From Paenibacillus sp. PvR098 (GTDB lineage Bacteria; Bacillota; Bacilli; Paenibacillales; NBRC-103111), in assembly GCF_017833255.1 (NCBI RefSeq), contig NZ_JAFIBU010000001.1, positions 2,697,001 to 2,761,000 of the forward strand: DNA of 64,000 nucleotides. Reading direction: 5' to 3'. The translations under genes and the position numbers were made by a program. This document shows, in pieces, positions 55,453 to 63,637 of this stretch. Numbering within the stretch: the stretch's first letter is position 1; every line of letters begins with the position of its first letter. The notes below the pieces were generated by a model that saw nothing but the letters and a program-made list of their open reading frames with translations, ran no database searches and had not been told where the DNA came from.

Positions 55453-56823
55453 TTAGCGGATATCCCATTTATGAAGCGACTCGATTCGGCAATGTCCATT
55501 GGAATAGGCCTTAATCCCAAGCGCTTCCGGCCCGGGATAAATGCGTCCCGTCATTACCTTTTCACCGTCTTGAATAAAGACTTCGACAGAGGATTTATCT
55601 ACAAAAATCCGAAGCGCAAGCTTTCCGTCTATGAGCTCGACTTCAGCGCTTCTCTCCCCTTTGGGTCCAATCCCCGCACGGTCGCGGTTAAACCGGAAAA
55701 GCTTGTCGTCCGGACGGTAAGACAGCACCGTCTCCTCCTCGCCGTGAACGCGGAGCTTCAGTCCGAATTCTTCCGCTTCTGACGCTTCGAAAACAACCTG
55801 CAGCTCATAGCAGTCTCCGCCGGCCTCCATATCCCGCTCCCCTTCCAGGGCCACATCATGGATCTCATAGGCGCTGCAGCGGTAGTCAGCAATTTCCTCC
55901 ACGGGACGGAATAGGAGGCGATCTCCGTCGAGCAGCACTTCTCTCGGCAGGCTCATCGCACCCGCCCAGTGATGGCCTTCCTGCGTCGGCATATGGGTCT
56001 CCCACATATCCATCCACCCGATCACGATTCTTCTGCCCTTGTCATCCATGGTCGATTGCGGGGCATAGAAGTCGAATCCGTGATCGACCTGCGCATAACG
56101 GGCGTAGTGAAAACGTCCCCGTTCCGTATCTAACTTGCCCAGCATATACATCGTGGAGTGCAGGTTACGATATTCTTGTCCTTGGGCTGGCATGCGCTGT
56201 GGAGATAGCATGAATACGTCCTGTTCGCCAAGCGTAAACAGATCCGGGCATTCCCAGTTGTCGCCAAAACGACCGTCGCTTCTCGCGATTTCATTGACGT
56301 ACGTCCAATGAATCAAGTCGTCGGAACGATAGAGCAGCACCGTCCCGTTGCCCGCGCCGTCGTTCGATCCCAGCACGACATAATACCGGCCGTCCCGCTC
56401 GAACACCTTGGGATCGCGGAAATCCTTTTGGCTTGCCGCTGGAGGAATTTGATCATAGCCGATGACCGGATTGTCATCCCGTTTCTTAAAGACGACGCCG
56501 TCTTCAGATACGGCAATCCCCTGCGATTGCTTATAATCCCGGTCCTTATCCGGTCCCGTCATCACATGTCCGGTATACATCAAATACAGCTTGCCGTCTT
56601 TCTCGATGGCGCTCCCGGAGAAACAGCCGTCTTTGTCAAATTCGGTGTCCGGCGCCAACGCAACCGGCAGATACTCCCATTTAATGAGGTCACGGCTTAC
56701 CGCATGCCCCCAGTGCATTGGTCCCCATACCGGTTGGTAGGGAAAGTGCTGGTAAAACAAGTGATACTGCCCTTTATATTGAACAAAACCGTTCGGATCG
56801 TTCATCCAGCCAAACTCACTCAT
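55453..56823 (-). CDS. GH32 beta-fructosidase (sucrose-6-phosphate hydrolase-like), 5' end frameshifted
   Basis: 456 residues from the internal ATG at 56823. GH32 motifs: WMNDPNGF (nucleophile Asp), FSGSA, FRDPKVF and WECPDLF (acid/base Glu), then a C-terminal beta-sandwich. The same frame continues upstream without a stop and encodes DKADRFIADNKHLL and YRLHYHL, the normal GH32 N-terminus, but has no start codon. The properly placed ATG at 56917 (after AAGGG) is out of frame by one base and stops after eight codons. Removing one T at about 56904-56906 would give a full 487-residue enzyme. Last gene of the ABC importer operon. Confidence 0.85.
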   Translation of the reverse strand: MSEFGWMNDPNGFVQYKGQYHLFYQHFPYQPVWGPMHWGHAVSRDLIKWEYLPVALAPDTEFDKDGCFSGSAIEKDGKLYLMYTGHVMTGPDKDRDYKQSQGIAVSEDGVVFKKRDDNPVIGYDQIPPAASQKDFRDPKVFERDGRYYVVLGSNDGAGNGTVLLYRSDDLIHWTYVNEIARSDGRFGDNWECPDLFTLGEQDVFMLSPQRMPAQGQEYRNLHSTMYMLGKLDTERGRFHYARYAQVDHGFDFYAPQSTMDDKGRRIVIGWMDMWETHMPTQEGHHWAGAMSLPREVLLDGDRLLFRPVEEIADYRCSAYEIHDVALEGERDMEAGGDCYELQVVFEASEAEEFGLKLRVHGEEETVLSYRPDDKLFRFNRDRAGIGPKGERSAEVELIDGKLALRIFVDKSSVEVFIQDGEKVMTGRIYPGPEALGIKAYSNGHCRIESLHKWDIR

Positions 56824-56931
56824 GAGATGATAATGCAGCCGGTAATCCGAACGAAGGAGATGTTTATTGTCTGCAATAAAACGGTCGGCTTTATCTGTAG
56901 TGTAAAGAATAACGCATCCTACCCTTACTTT

Positions 56932-57759
56932 TTATTTGATGGAGCCCTGCATAACGCCTTGTATAATATACTTCTGGGCAAACATGTAAACCACAATGAC
57001 CGGTAAAATCGTCAGAACCAGTCCCGCCATCAGCGGTCCGTAGTCGACGGAATACGTGCCGTAGAAATAAAAGGTCGAAAGCGGGAGTGTCCGCTCATCA
57101 GGCGCAATAAGAACAAGCGAAGGTAAGAGAAAGTCGTTCCAAATCCACAATACATTCAAAATAGCGATGGTAACCGTCGTCGGCATTAACACCGGGAGGA
57201 CGATCCGGAAGAACGATTGGATTCGCGTACACCCGTCCATCATCGCCGCTTCTTCCAGCTCTGCCGGTATGCTTTTGACAAAACCATGATAAATAAACAC
57301 CGCGAGCGAGCTTCCGAAGCCGATGTACATATAGATTAATGCCCATTTACTGTCCAGCATACCGATCGATCCATAAATTTTCACAAGCGGGATCATGATG
57401 GCCTGGAAAGGGATGATCATAGAAGCGACCATGATCATAAACGTATACTGATTCAATTGGTTATTGTTTCTTACAAAATAATGGGCCGTCATTGCTGCAA
57501 AAACCGAAATGAGCAGAACACTGCACACCGTAATGATAAAAGAATTCGAAAAAGCGGCCACATAGTTCATTTTTCCAAAGGCGTCTATATAATTATCAAA
57601 GCTTAATGTCTCCGGAAGCGATAACGGGCCTGAAGTGATCGCTCTGTTTTCCTTAAACGAGTTCATCAGCACGATGGCGAAAGGAAAAATAAATAATACC
57701 AGGCACGCCGACAGAACGGACACTTTGATCCAAGGGGAAGTCGATTTGCTGCCTACCAT
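56932..57759 (-). CDS. Carbohydrate ABC transporter permease (MalG type)
   Basis: 275 residues with six membrane helices, EAA loop ELEEAAMMDGCTRIQSFFRI, and a C-terminal KYIIQGVMQGSIK. Its ATG overlaps the stop of the MalF-type gene (TAATG). Part of the importer for a fructoside, judged from the GH32 gene that follows directly. Confidence 0.93.
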   Translation of the reverse strand: MVGSKSTSPWIKVSVLSACLVLFIFPFAIVLMNSFKENRAITSGPLSLPETLSFDNYIDAFGKMNYVAAFSNSFIITVCSVLLISVFAAMTAHYFVRNNNQLNQYTFMIMVASMIIPFQAIMIPLVKIYGSIGMLDSKWALIYMYIGFGSSLAVFIYHGFVKSIPAELEEAAMMDGCTRIQSFFRIVLPVLMPTTVTIAILNVLWIWNDFLLPSLVLIAPDERTLPLSTFYFYGTYSVDYGPLMAGLVLTILPVIVVYMFAQKYIIQGVMQGSIK

Positions 57760-58643
57760 TACGCCTCCACCTCCATTTTCTTGCTGAAGTACACCTGCAG
57801 CAAGGTAATCGTCGCCACGAGCAGGAACAAGACGAGTGCTTCCGCTTGACCTACGCCGTAATCGCGGGACAGGAAGGCTTTGCCGTACACATGCATGGAT
57901 ACCATTTCGGTGCTTTTAAAGGGTCCGCCCTTCGTAAGGGAAAGGTTCACGTCGTAAACCATAAATCCCCGCTGCAGCGACAGAAACACACAGACGATAA
58001 AGGAGGGAACCATCAGCGGGAGCACCATTTTTCTCAGCTGCGTCCATCTGCTCGCTCCGTCGATGCTTGAAGCCTCCAGGATATCCTTCGGAACGTTCAT
58101 CAAGCCTGCAATATAGATGACCATCATATAGCCTGCATACTGCCAGACCGTAACGAGAACCAAGGACCAGAACGCCTTGTCAGGGTCCGCCAGCCATGAG
58201 GCGCTGAGCCACGGAATACTCCCTTTCTGGCCGATATACACGAGCACGTTAGAAAAAATAAACTGCCAGATAAATCCGAGCACAATGCCTCCGACCAGGT
58301 TAGGAAGAAAAAATCCGGCCCGAAACAAGGTCTGACCTCTCAATTTGTTCATTAATGCATAAGCGAGCAAAAAGGCCACGGCATTAATCAGCACCACCGT
58401 GAAAAATACGTATTTCAACGTCAAATAAAAAGATTTCCAAAAGGCCTCGTCTTTAAATACAGCTACATAGTTCTGGAAGCCGACTAACGAGTGCGTTATT
58501 GCTATGCCGTCCCAATTCGTAAACGTCAAGTAAATCCCGTAAAAGAACGGAATCATCATGACGGTGATAAAAGCAAACAAAGTAGGTCCGGTAAACAACA
58601 GCCGAGTGCGCAGCCTATTCCAGAGCCCTTTTTCCGCAATCAT
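57759..58643 (-). CDS. Carbohydrate ABC transporter permease (MalF type)
   Basis: 294 residues, six membrane helices, EAA loop DILEASSIDGASRWTQLRK. GAGAGGG lies 6 nt before the ATG. Pairs with the MalG-type protein. No ATPase gene in the operon; an MsmK-type shared ATPase is expected. Confidence 0.93.
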   Translation of the reverse strand: MIAEKGLWNRLRTRLLFTGPTLFAFITVMMIPFFYGIYLTFTNWDGIAITHSLVGFQNYVAVFKDEAFWKSFYLTLKYVFFTVVLINAVAFLLAYALMNKLRGQTLFRAGFFLPNLVGGIVLGFIWQFIFSNVLVYIGQKGSIPWLSASWLADPDKAFWSLVLVTVWQYAGYMMVIYIAGLMNVPKDILEASSIDGASRWTQLRKMVLPLMVPSFIVCVFLSLQRGFMVYDVNLSLTKGGPFKSTEMVSMHVYGKAFLSRDYGVGQAEALVLFLLVATITLLQVYFSKKMEVEA

Positions 58644-58755
58644 ATCTATCCCTCTCTAACTTCATGGTGTGTAAAGAAGAAAGCAATGGAGAAGACATCC
58701 TTTGTCTTTTCCATTGCCGCTCTCTGTCTGTTGGCTTTGGGTATCTGATTACAGA

Positions 58756-60072
58756 TTACTTCACGGATTTCCAGTAGTCCTGAATTTCTTTGGCCAATGT
58801 GGCGCGGTCTCCTGCTTTAGCCAAATACTTTTGCATGGAGGAGCCTGTTTTCGCCCAATGATCGGCCGGCAGCAGACTCATGGATTCCGAGGTTTTTCCA
58901 CTCGAGATGTACTCCTGAATGGATTTTGCCAGTGGATCCTTTGCTTCCAGCGTGATGTTCTTGAATGCCGGAATAATGTTGGCTTTGTTTACAAGGAAAT
59001 CGTGCCCTTTCTCGCTGTAAACCATCCATTCCAGGAACTTCTTGGCAGCCGCTTGCTGCTCAGGTGTGCTTCTTTCTTTGTCAATCACAAGACGCTTGGA
59101 TACAGCAGAGGAAATTTGGGTGTTTCCAAAGTCTTCTGCGTTGTTGCTGATCGGCACCGGCAGGAAGGCATATTGCCCATTCGCGGTATCGAATGCGCTA
59201 ATTTGCGGCCAAGCCCAGTTCCCCATAAACCAAACTCCAACCTCTCCTTTACCGAGAAGCTCAGGACCTCTCTCGTAAGTGCCGGACAGCGGGGATGCCT
59301 TGTCAATGTTGTACTTCGTCATCACGTCCAACGTATCGATCAAGCCGTTAAATACTTTGTTGCCGGACAAATCAACCGTACCTGCTCTCAAACCATCCAC
59401 AAACTTGTTTACCTCGGCGGAATCAGGAGACTGATTCGCATAGGCAAGCGGAAGATAATGCGCTCCGAGCGACCAGTCCATCGGGGAAATAATTAAAGGC
59501 GCTTTGCCCGATGCTTCAATTTGCTTAAACAGGTTTTCCAGATCGTTCGTCGTCTTTATACTCGAAGGATCAAAAGTACCGCCAACGGCTTGGTCAACTA
59601 CTGCCTTATTATAAATGAAGCCGTATCCTTCGATAGCTAATGGGAAGGCATAGTTCTTGCCATCAAACGTCGTCAAATCCGTACTTTTGGCTACGGAATC
59701 AGCCATCCACTTTTCACCGTTCAGATCAAGAACGCGGTCCTTGAACTTTTCAACATCGGCGGTGTCCAGCATAGTGATTGTAGTCGGGTTACCGGCGGCA
59801 TAGAGCGCGGAAGCCCTTTCAAACGGAGATTGACCTGCCGATACAGGTATAATCTCAAGCGTAATGTCCGGATTTTCTTCATGGAACGCTTTTGCCGCTT
59901 CCTCAAGCTGCGGCAAAATCTCGCCTTTCGAGTTGAGAAATGTAATTTTCACTCCGCTGGACGGATTTGATGATTCGGTCGATGAAGGTTCCGATGAACT
60001 ACTGCAAGCGCTGACAATCATAACGACCAATAGCGATAGAATGAGTACTTGAAATGCCTTTGTTCTTTTCAA
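58756..60072 (-). CDS. Family 1 sugar-binding lipoprotein (fructoside importer)
   Basis: 438 residues; lipobox IVSAC, a Ser/Glu-rich linker, then a CUT1 solute-binding fold (VKITFLNSKGEILPQLEEAAKAF-type start; VWFMGNWAWPQISAFD). TTG start at 60072, 7 nt after GGGGGA. First gene of the operon under the LacI-controlled promoter at 60129-60183. The ligand is probably sucrose or a fructo-oligosaccharide, since a GH32 gene ends the operon. Confidence 0.93.
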   Translation of the reverse strand: MKRTKAFQVLILSLLVVMIVSACSSSSEPSSTESSNPSSGVKITFLNSKGEILPQLEEAAKAFHEENPDITLEIIPVSAGQSPFERASALYAAGNPTTITMLDTADVEKFKDRVLDLNGEKWMADSVAKSTDLTTFDGKNYAFPLAIEGYGFIYNKAVVDQAVGGTFDPSSIKTTNDLENLFKQIEASGKAPLIISPMDWSLGAHYLPLAYANQSPDSAEVNKFVDGLRAGTVDLSGNKVFNGLIDTLDVMTKYNIDKASPLSGTYERGPELLGKGEVGVWFMGNWAWPQISAFDTANGQYAFLPVPISNNAEDFGNTQISSAVSKRLVIDKERSTPEQQAAAKKFLEWMVYSEKGHDFLVNKANIIPAFKNITLEAKDPLAKSIQEYISSGKTSESMSLLPADHWAKTGSSMQKYLAKAGDRATLAKEIQDYWKSVK

Positions 60073-60128
60073 CTCATATTCCCCCAGTTCAATGTGTTAG
60101 GCAAAAGATTTAATCGCTTTCAGATCGT

Positions 60129-60183
60129 ATTATAAACCGCTCAAATTCGTATGTCAATCGTTTGACATGTCAATCCTTTAACA
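60129..60183 (-). promoter_or_regulatory. Consensus promoter overlapped by tandem LacI-type operators
   Basis: TTGACA (60157-60152), a 17-bp spacer and TATAAT (60134-60129) form a perfect sigma-A promoter for the importer-GH32 operon. A palindrome (60152-60167, TGTCAATCGTTTGACA) covers the -35, and a second similar 16-bp element (60168-60183) abuts it. The LacI protein encoded upstream is the likely repressor. Confidence 0.8.
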
Positions 60184-60210
60184 TACGATTTTCGATTTCC
60201 AGTTAAACCA

Positions 60211-60249
60211 AAAAAAACCTGATGGCGCTTTAAAGCGGTCAGGTTTTTG
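60211..60249 (-). terminator. Terminator of the lacI-type gene
   Basis: AACCTGA/TCAGGTT with inner GCGCTTT/AAAGCG-type pairing, followed by a T tract on the minus strand. Confidence 0.7.
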
Positions 60250-60274
60250 CGTTGTCTTTGACATTAGGTCATTG

Positions 60275-61252
60275 TTACGTCGTTGCTCTTTCCACCAGTT
60301 CTACAGCCAGTACATTTTCTCTTACCAATGGCTCATCGTCCATTTGTTTGCGGATCAGCTCCACAGCCAAACGGCCGATCTCGCCGATGGGCTGTCTCAC
60401 CGTAGTAATGGCAGGAGTCAACCAGGATGCCGCTTTCACGTCATCGTATCCGACGATACGAACATCACCAGGCACATGCTTCCCTGCTCTTTCGCATTCT
60501 TTAACGGCAAAAGCCGCGATAATATCACTGGATGCGAAGACGCCGTCAATGTCTGGATGCTCCTGGAACAAGGAATGAATAATACGTTCATATTGCCATT
60601 GATCAAACACGTTCATGTCTGTCTGGATCGTCAGGTGTTTTACCGCATGCTTGGAAACGATGTGTTTAAACGCCTCACTTCTCCGGTTCGCGAGAAGATC
60701 TAGCTCTAAATTGCCGCAGATATGTGCAATTTTTCTGCATCCTTTTCGAATTAACAGCTCGGTGGCCAGCTCCCCTCCTCTGTAATTATCGGAGGAAATA
60801 TAAGGGATCTTCTCTCCAATCTGCCTATCTATGGTGACAAGGGGAGAATGCAGGTTCATGTATTCTTGCACTTCCAGTGTATGACTTCCCATAATAATGC
60901 CATCCACCCGGTTCCGCCGCAGCATCTCGATGTAGTCCTTTTCTTTCACCGGATCCAAATGCGAATTGCAAAGCAGCACCTTGAAGCCGTTCTGGTAAGC
61001 ATGATATTCCACATGATTCGCGAGCTCCGAGAAGAAAGGGTGTGAGACGTCAGGAATAATCAACCCGATAAGGTTCGACTGCTTCCGCAGCAGCGAGCGT
61101 GCAATTTCATTCGGTTGATAACCCAATTCATCCATCGTTTGGTACACTTTGCTCCGGGTCGCCTCGCTGATATAACCACGGTTGTTCAACACGCGGGAAA
61201 CCGTCGTTACGGATACTCCCGCCTTCTTCGCCACATCATGAATAGTCGCCAT
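60275..61252 (-). CDS. LacI family repressor of the fructoside operon
   Basis: 325 residues: ATIHDVAKKAGVSVTTVSRV at the N-terminus, hinge LGYQPNEIARSLLRKQ, and a periplasmic-binding-like effector domain. It is upstream of the importer operon on the same strand, but separated by its own terminator and a new promoter, whose operators it probably binds. ScrR/RbsR-like in general type. Confidence 0.92.
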   Translation of the reverse strand: MATIHDVAKKAGVSVTTVSRVLNNRGYISEATRSKVYQTMDELGYQPNEIARSLLRKQSNLIGLIIPDVSHPFFSELANHVEYHAYQNGFKVLLCNSHLDPVKEKDYIEMLRRNRVDGIIMGSHTLEVQEYMNLHSPLVTIDRQIGEKIPYISSDNYRGGELATELLIRKGCRKIAHICGNLELDLLANRRSEAFKHIVSKHAVKHLTIQTDMNVFDQWQYERIIHSLFQEHPDIDGVFASSDIIAAFAVKECERAGKHVPGDVRIVGYDDVKAASWLTPAITTVRQPIGEIGRLAVELIRKQMDDEPLVRENVLAVELVERATT

Positions 61253-61347
61253 AACTACCTCTTATCACGGTTTAAGGATGATTGTATATCTCAAAACTAT
61301 ATCTTAATGATTGCAGTTGCAGAAGGCAAGCAGTAAAGATAGTCACA

Positions 61348-61447
61348 TGTGGACAACTTGAGCTGTGGATATGTGGATATAGATCAAAAAATATGTATAC
61401 AATGTGGATAAGCTTCCTGTGAATGATGTGGATAAATCTGTGGATAA
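61348..61447 (-). repeat. Cluster of six DnaA-box-like sites
   Basis: Three perfect boxes (TGTGGATAA at 61403, 61427 and 61439) plus TGTGGATAT at 61364 and 61372 and TGTGGACAA at 61348, all in the same direction within 100 bp, in the 308-bp gap between the divergent lacI-type and nitroreductase genes. No origin genes are near. Probably a DnaA-binding cluster acting on replication control or on the flanking promoters. The direction is opposite to the cluster at 36056-36153. Confidence 0.7.
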
Positions 61448-61560
61448 TATTAAGCTTTATCAGCAGCATACCTTGTCAATGGTTATGGTGATTTAAGCAG
61501 GACGGGGGAATTATGGTATGATGTAAAGATCATGAACAGCATGGAAAGGAAGAATGAACC

Positions 61561-62235
61561 ATGAACCACACAACGACCAAAAAACAAGATATACTGGACG
61601 CCTTCTATTTCCGACATGCCACAAAACAATTCGACCCGACGAGAAAAATATCGGAGGAGGATTTTCGATTTATTTTGGAAACAGGGAGATTGTCTCCAAG
61701 CTCCGTCGGTTTTGAGCCATGGAAGTTCTTAATCATCCAAAATGAACGATTGAGAGAAAAGCTAAAGCAAGTTTCCTGGGGAGCCCAGGGACAACTGCCA
61801 ACCGCTAGTCATTTTGTGATTATTCTCGCCCGTAGAAACGTAAGATACGATTCTGATTATGTATTCAACCTGTGTAAAAATGTGAAAAACATGACCGATG
61901 AAGCGCTGGAACGCATCCCGACCGTGTATAGAAAATTCCAGGAATCAGATCTTCATTTGCTTGAAAATGAGCGCACCTTGTTCGATTGGGCTTGTAAGCA
62001 AACGTATATCGCCCTTGCCAATATGATGACCGCGGCGGCTCTGATCGGAATCGATTCCTGTCCTATCGAAGGGTTCCAATTTGATGAGGTACATCAGATC
62101 CTTGATGAAGAAGGCTTGTTGGAAAACGGGAATCTGGATATATCGGTGATGGCAGCGTTTGGATACCGGGCTCAGGACCCGCACCGTCCAAAAACAAGAC
62201 AAAGCATAGAGGATATTGTTCAGTGGGTAAAGTAA
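61561..62235 (+). CDS. NAD(P)H-dependent nitroreductase family protein
   Basis: 224 residues of the NfsB-like branch: [35 protein letters not shown] (FMN phosphate), and [17 protein letters not shown] near the C-terminal half. Reduces nitroaromatics or quinones with NAD(P)H. GGAAAGGA precedes the ATG. Monocistronic; the DnaA-box cluster lies 110 bp upstream. Confidence 0.92.
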   Translation: MNHTTTKKQDILDAFYFRHATKQFDPTRKISEEDFRFILETGRLSPSSVGFEPWKFLIIQNERLREKLKQVSWGAQGQLPTASHFVIILARRNVRYDSDYVFNLCKNVKNMTDEALERIPTVYRKFQESDLHLLENERTLFDWACKQTYIALANMMTAAALIGIDSCPIEGFQFDEVHQILDEEGLLENGNLDISVMAAFGYRAQDPHRPKTRQSIEDIVQWVK

Positions 62236-62306
62236 GCAGCATAACCGCGTCAAAAAAAACGCTATAAGGAGCAGAGTCGTACGAAACGACCTAGTCCAGT
62301 AATGAT

Positions 62307-62600
62307 TTACCGGAGCGAGGTCGTTTCATGGCCAAGCCTTTTTTCGACAACATCGATCACAGCGAGCACTCCAAGTAAGGAAACACCCACAGATATAGGA
62401 ATGAGCCAGGAGTCAGAGCTCTGCATAAAATAAGGGATAATAGCAACGGTTAGTATCGGAGGAGCATACCAATTACCTTTCTTAATACACCAGATGGTTA
62501 ATAGAATGGTAACCAGTAAAGAAAATGCGCTGGAATTGAGTACGGATAGCAGCACAAAGGCTATAAGTGGGATTTCGTGGCTTCCCATAGAGCATCGCAT
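62307..62600 (-). CDS. Small membrane protein, unknown
   Basis: 97 residues (or 93 from the ATG at 62588) with three or four hydrophobic segments (IPLIAFVLLSVLN, FSLLVTILLTIWCI, ILTVAIIPYFM, LIPISVGVSLLGVLAVI). No family recognised. It overlaps the 3' end of the preceding 108-residue gene and has no clear ribosome binding site, so translation may be coupled. Its 3' end contains part of an inverted repeat (GAAACGACCT at 62283, AGGTCGTTTC at 62318) that could terminate transcription. Confidence 0.6.
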   Translation of the reverse strand: MRCSMGSHEIPLIAFVLLSVLNSSAFSLLVTILLTIWCIKKGNWYAPPILTVAIIPYFMQSSDSWLIPISVGVSLLGVLAVIDVVEKRLGHETTSLR

Positions 62601-62887
62601 AGCTCGGGTGCTTTCACTTCATGCTTTGAAGTCGTTATTTTCCATTCGTTAGATTGGCGATCAATACAAACCGAATGCTCGTATTTATGTATATACGCCA
62701 GCATTTGTCCAATCGTCAGCAGTGGAAGCGACCTATCCTTCTGAACGCCGCCCAGGTAATAAATCATCTCTTCTTGTCCGCTGAAGAAGATGTATTCTCC
62801 TTCTTGCGGAATCCATTGATTACGAAGCTTTACTTCTTGTTCTTTAGAAAGCTGCTGTAAATGAGCGGCACTAATTCTCTGGATCAT
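62561..62887 (-). CDS. Conserved-looking small protein, unknown
   Basis: 108 residues, starting MIQRISAAHLQQL after AAGGAAG. Soluble and mixed in charge, with LSKEQEVKLRNQWIPQEGEY and a C-terminal ELCDALWEATK. It reminds me of small proteins often seen in Bacillales accessory or prophage DNA, but I cannot name the family. It is the first full gene downstream of the c-di-AMP riboswitch (about 320 bp) on the same strand. Confidence 0.65.
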   Translation of the reverse strand: MIQRISAAHLQQLSKEQEVKLRNQWIPQEGEYIFFSGQEEMIYYLGGVQKDRSLPLLTIGQMLAYIHKYEHSVCIDRQSNEWKITTSKHEVKAPELCDALWEATKSHL

Positions 62888-62950
62888 GACATCTTCCTTT
62901 CGTTATCTCTATATCCTTGCTTTTCCGTTTATATTAGGACCTCTTCTCTA

Positions 62951-63001
62951 CTAGATTCTTAAGATCTCGACGACTTTTCCGTCTTTTGTTTTCATAATCA
63001 T
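62951..63001 (-). CDS. 16-codon ORF downstream of the riboswitch
   Basis: ATG at 63001 (a second ATG two codons later) follows AAGGAGA at a somewhat long spacing and encodes MIMKTKDGKVVEILRI. It may be a short leader peptide, or the leftover 5' end of the gene once controlled by the riboswitch. No further support. Confidence 0.3.
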   Translation of the reverse strand: MIMKTKDGKVVEILRI

Positions 63002-63074
63002 GATTGATCAAATCTCCTTATCTCAAGGAATATCCCTTCGCGACAGCGCCCCCTTTAAAGCTTACTTACCACAT

Positions 63075-63137
63075 CAAAAAACCCGTAATGAGCAGCATGA
63101 TCGTGGATTCATCCAACGGTCACTAGCTATTAACGGG
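63075..63137 (-). terminator. Second terminator downstream of the riboswitch
   Basis: CCCGT(T)AATAGC and GCTCATTACGGG can pair imperfectly around a longer insert, and a TTTTTT tract follows on the minus strand. Confidence 0.5.
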
Positions 63138-63139
63138 CC

Positions 63140-63168
63140 TAAAAAATAAAAGACCCGCTATACGGGTC
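63140..63168 (-). terminator. Riboswitch-associated intrinsic terminator
   Basis: On the minus strand GACCCG, a 5-nt loop and CGGGTC are followed by TTTTATTTTTT. It stands about 40 bp after the riboswitch aptamer. The GGGTCAAA/TTTGACCC arms (63164-63207) overlap it and give alternative pairing, as expected for a switchable terminator. Confidence 0.7.
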
Positions 63169-63207
63169 AATGTATATACATTTATTCGCTAAAAACGAAT
63201 TTGACCC

Positions 63208-63325
63208 ATCTAACTGCTGACGAGGTTAGCTGTCGGGCTCGGGAAAGATGGTTCCCTACAATCTTGATTCGCCCCAAAAAAATGGTTCCCCCGCTTTCCA
63301 ATTAAGGTAATCGGAAATTAAGCGT
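63208..63325 (-). ncRNA. c-di-AMP riboswitch (ydaO/yuaA type)
   Basis: The minus-strand RNA carries, in order, the conserved blocks of the ydaO/yuaA leader: a CGCTTAA start, GCGGGGGAACCA, TGGGGCGAATC, GTAGGGA, then TCCCGAGCCCGACAGC and CTAACCTCGTCAGC. Order and spacing match what I remember of the B. subtilis ydaO leader almost block by block. The element is a genetic OFF switch for c-di-AMP, and usually controls potassium uptake or cell-wall hydrolase genes. Neither is found downstream here. Confidence 0.8.
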
Positions 63326-63331
63326 ATTCTA

Positions 63332-63360
63332 ATAATACATAATAGTTAAACCTTAGTCAA
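63332..63360 (-). promoter_or_regulatory. Sigma-A promoter of the riboswitch transcript
   Basis: TTGACT (63360-63355), a 17-bp spacer and TATTAT (63337-63332), with the predicted start site about 7 bp downstream, immediately at the 5' end of the aptamer. Confidence 0.75.
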
Positions 63361-63465
63361 TCAAAGAAACACTTTCACTACTATTTATACCATTTTTTTG
63401 AAAAGATTCCTTAGAGGAACTCCTGTAAATTATCACATCCTCCCTTTTTTATCCAAAATATGATT

Positions 63466-63600
63466 CTGAGAGTACCAATAAAAGTAAAAGCAGCATGATC
63501 ACCCAAATACCTAATCTATTCTTCTGGGGATCGGCAGGGACTTTCGTTTCCCCATCTTATGCTTTATCGTTCTTTCCTCCTGTGCCGCCTTCCTTGATCC
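63466..63600 (-). other. Degenerate small membrane-peptide ORF
   Basis: One minus-strand frame reads DGETKVPADPQKNRLG followed by a hydrophobic helix (IWVIMLLLLLLVLSESYFG) and a stop, but lacks a start codon and has a TAA just upstream. An AGGAGG site lies at about 63578-63583 in front of a non-start codon. It looks like a decayed or frameshifted small membrane-peptide gene. The rest of 63361-63637 shows nothing I can support. Confidence 0.3.
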
Positions 63601-63637
63601 GCGGCGGGTGTCCCCTTGTTCTCTGCTGCCTTATGGA

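Noticed and set aside
63140-63325. T-box or insertion-element end (nested inverted repeats, repeated ATGGTTCCC)
   Set aside because: The repeats are explained by the aptamer helices and terminator of the ydaO-type riboswitch; there is no transposase and no T-box specifier pattern.
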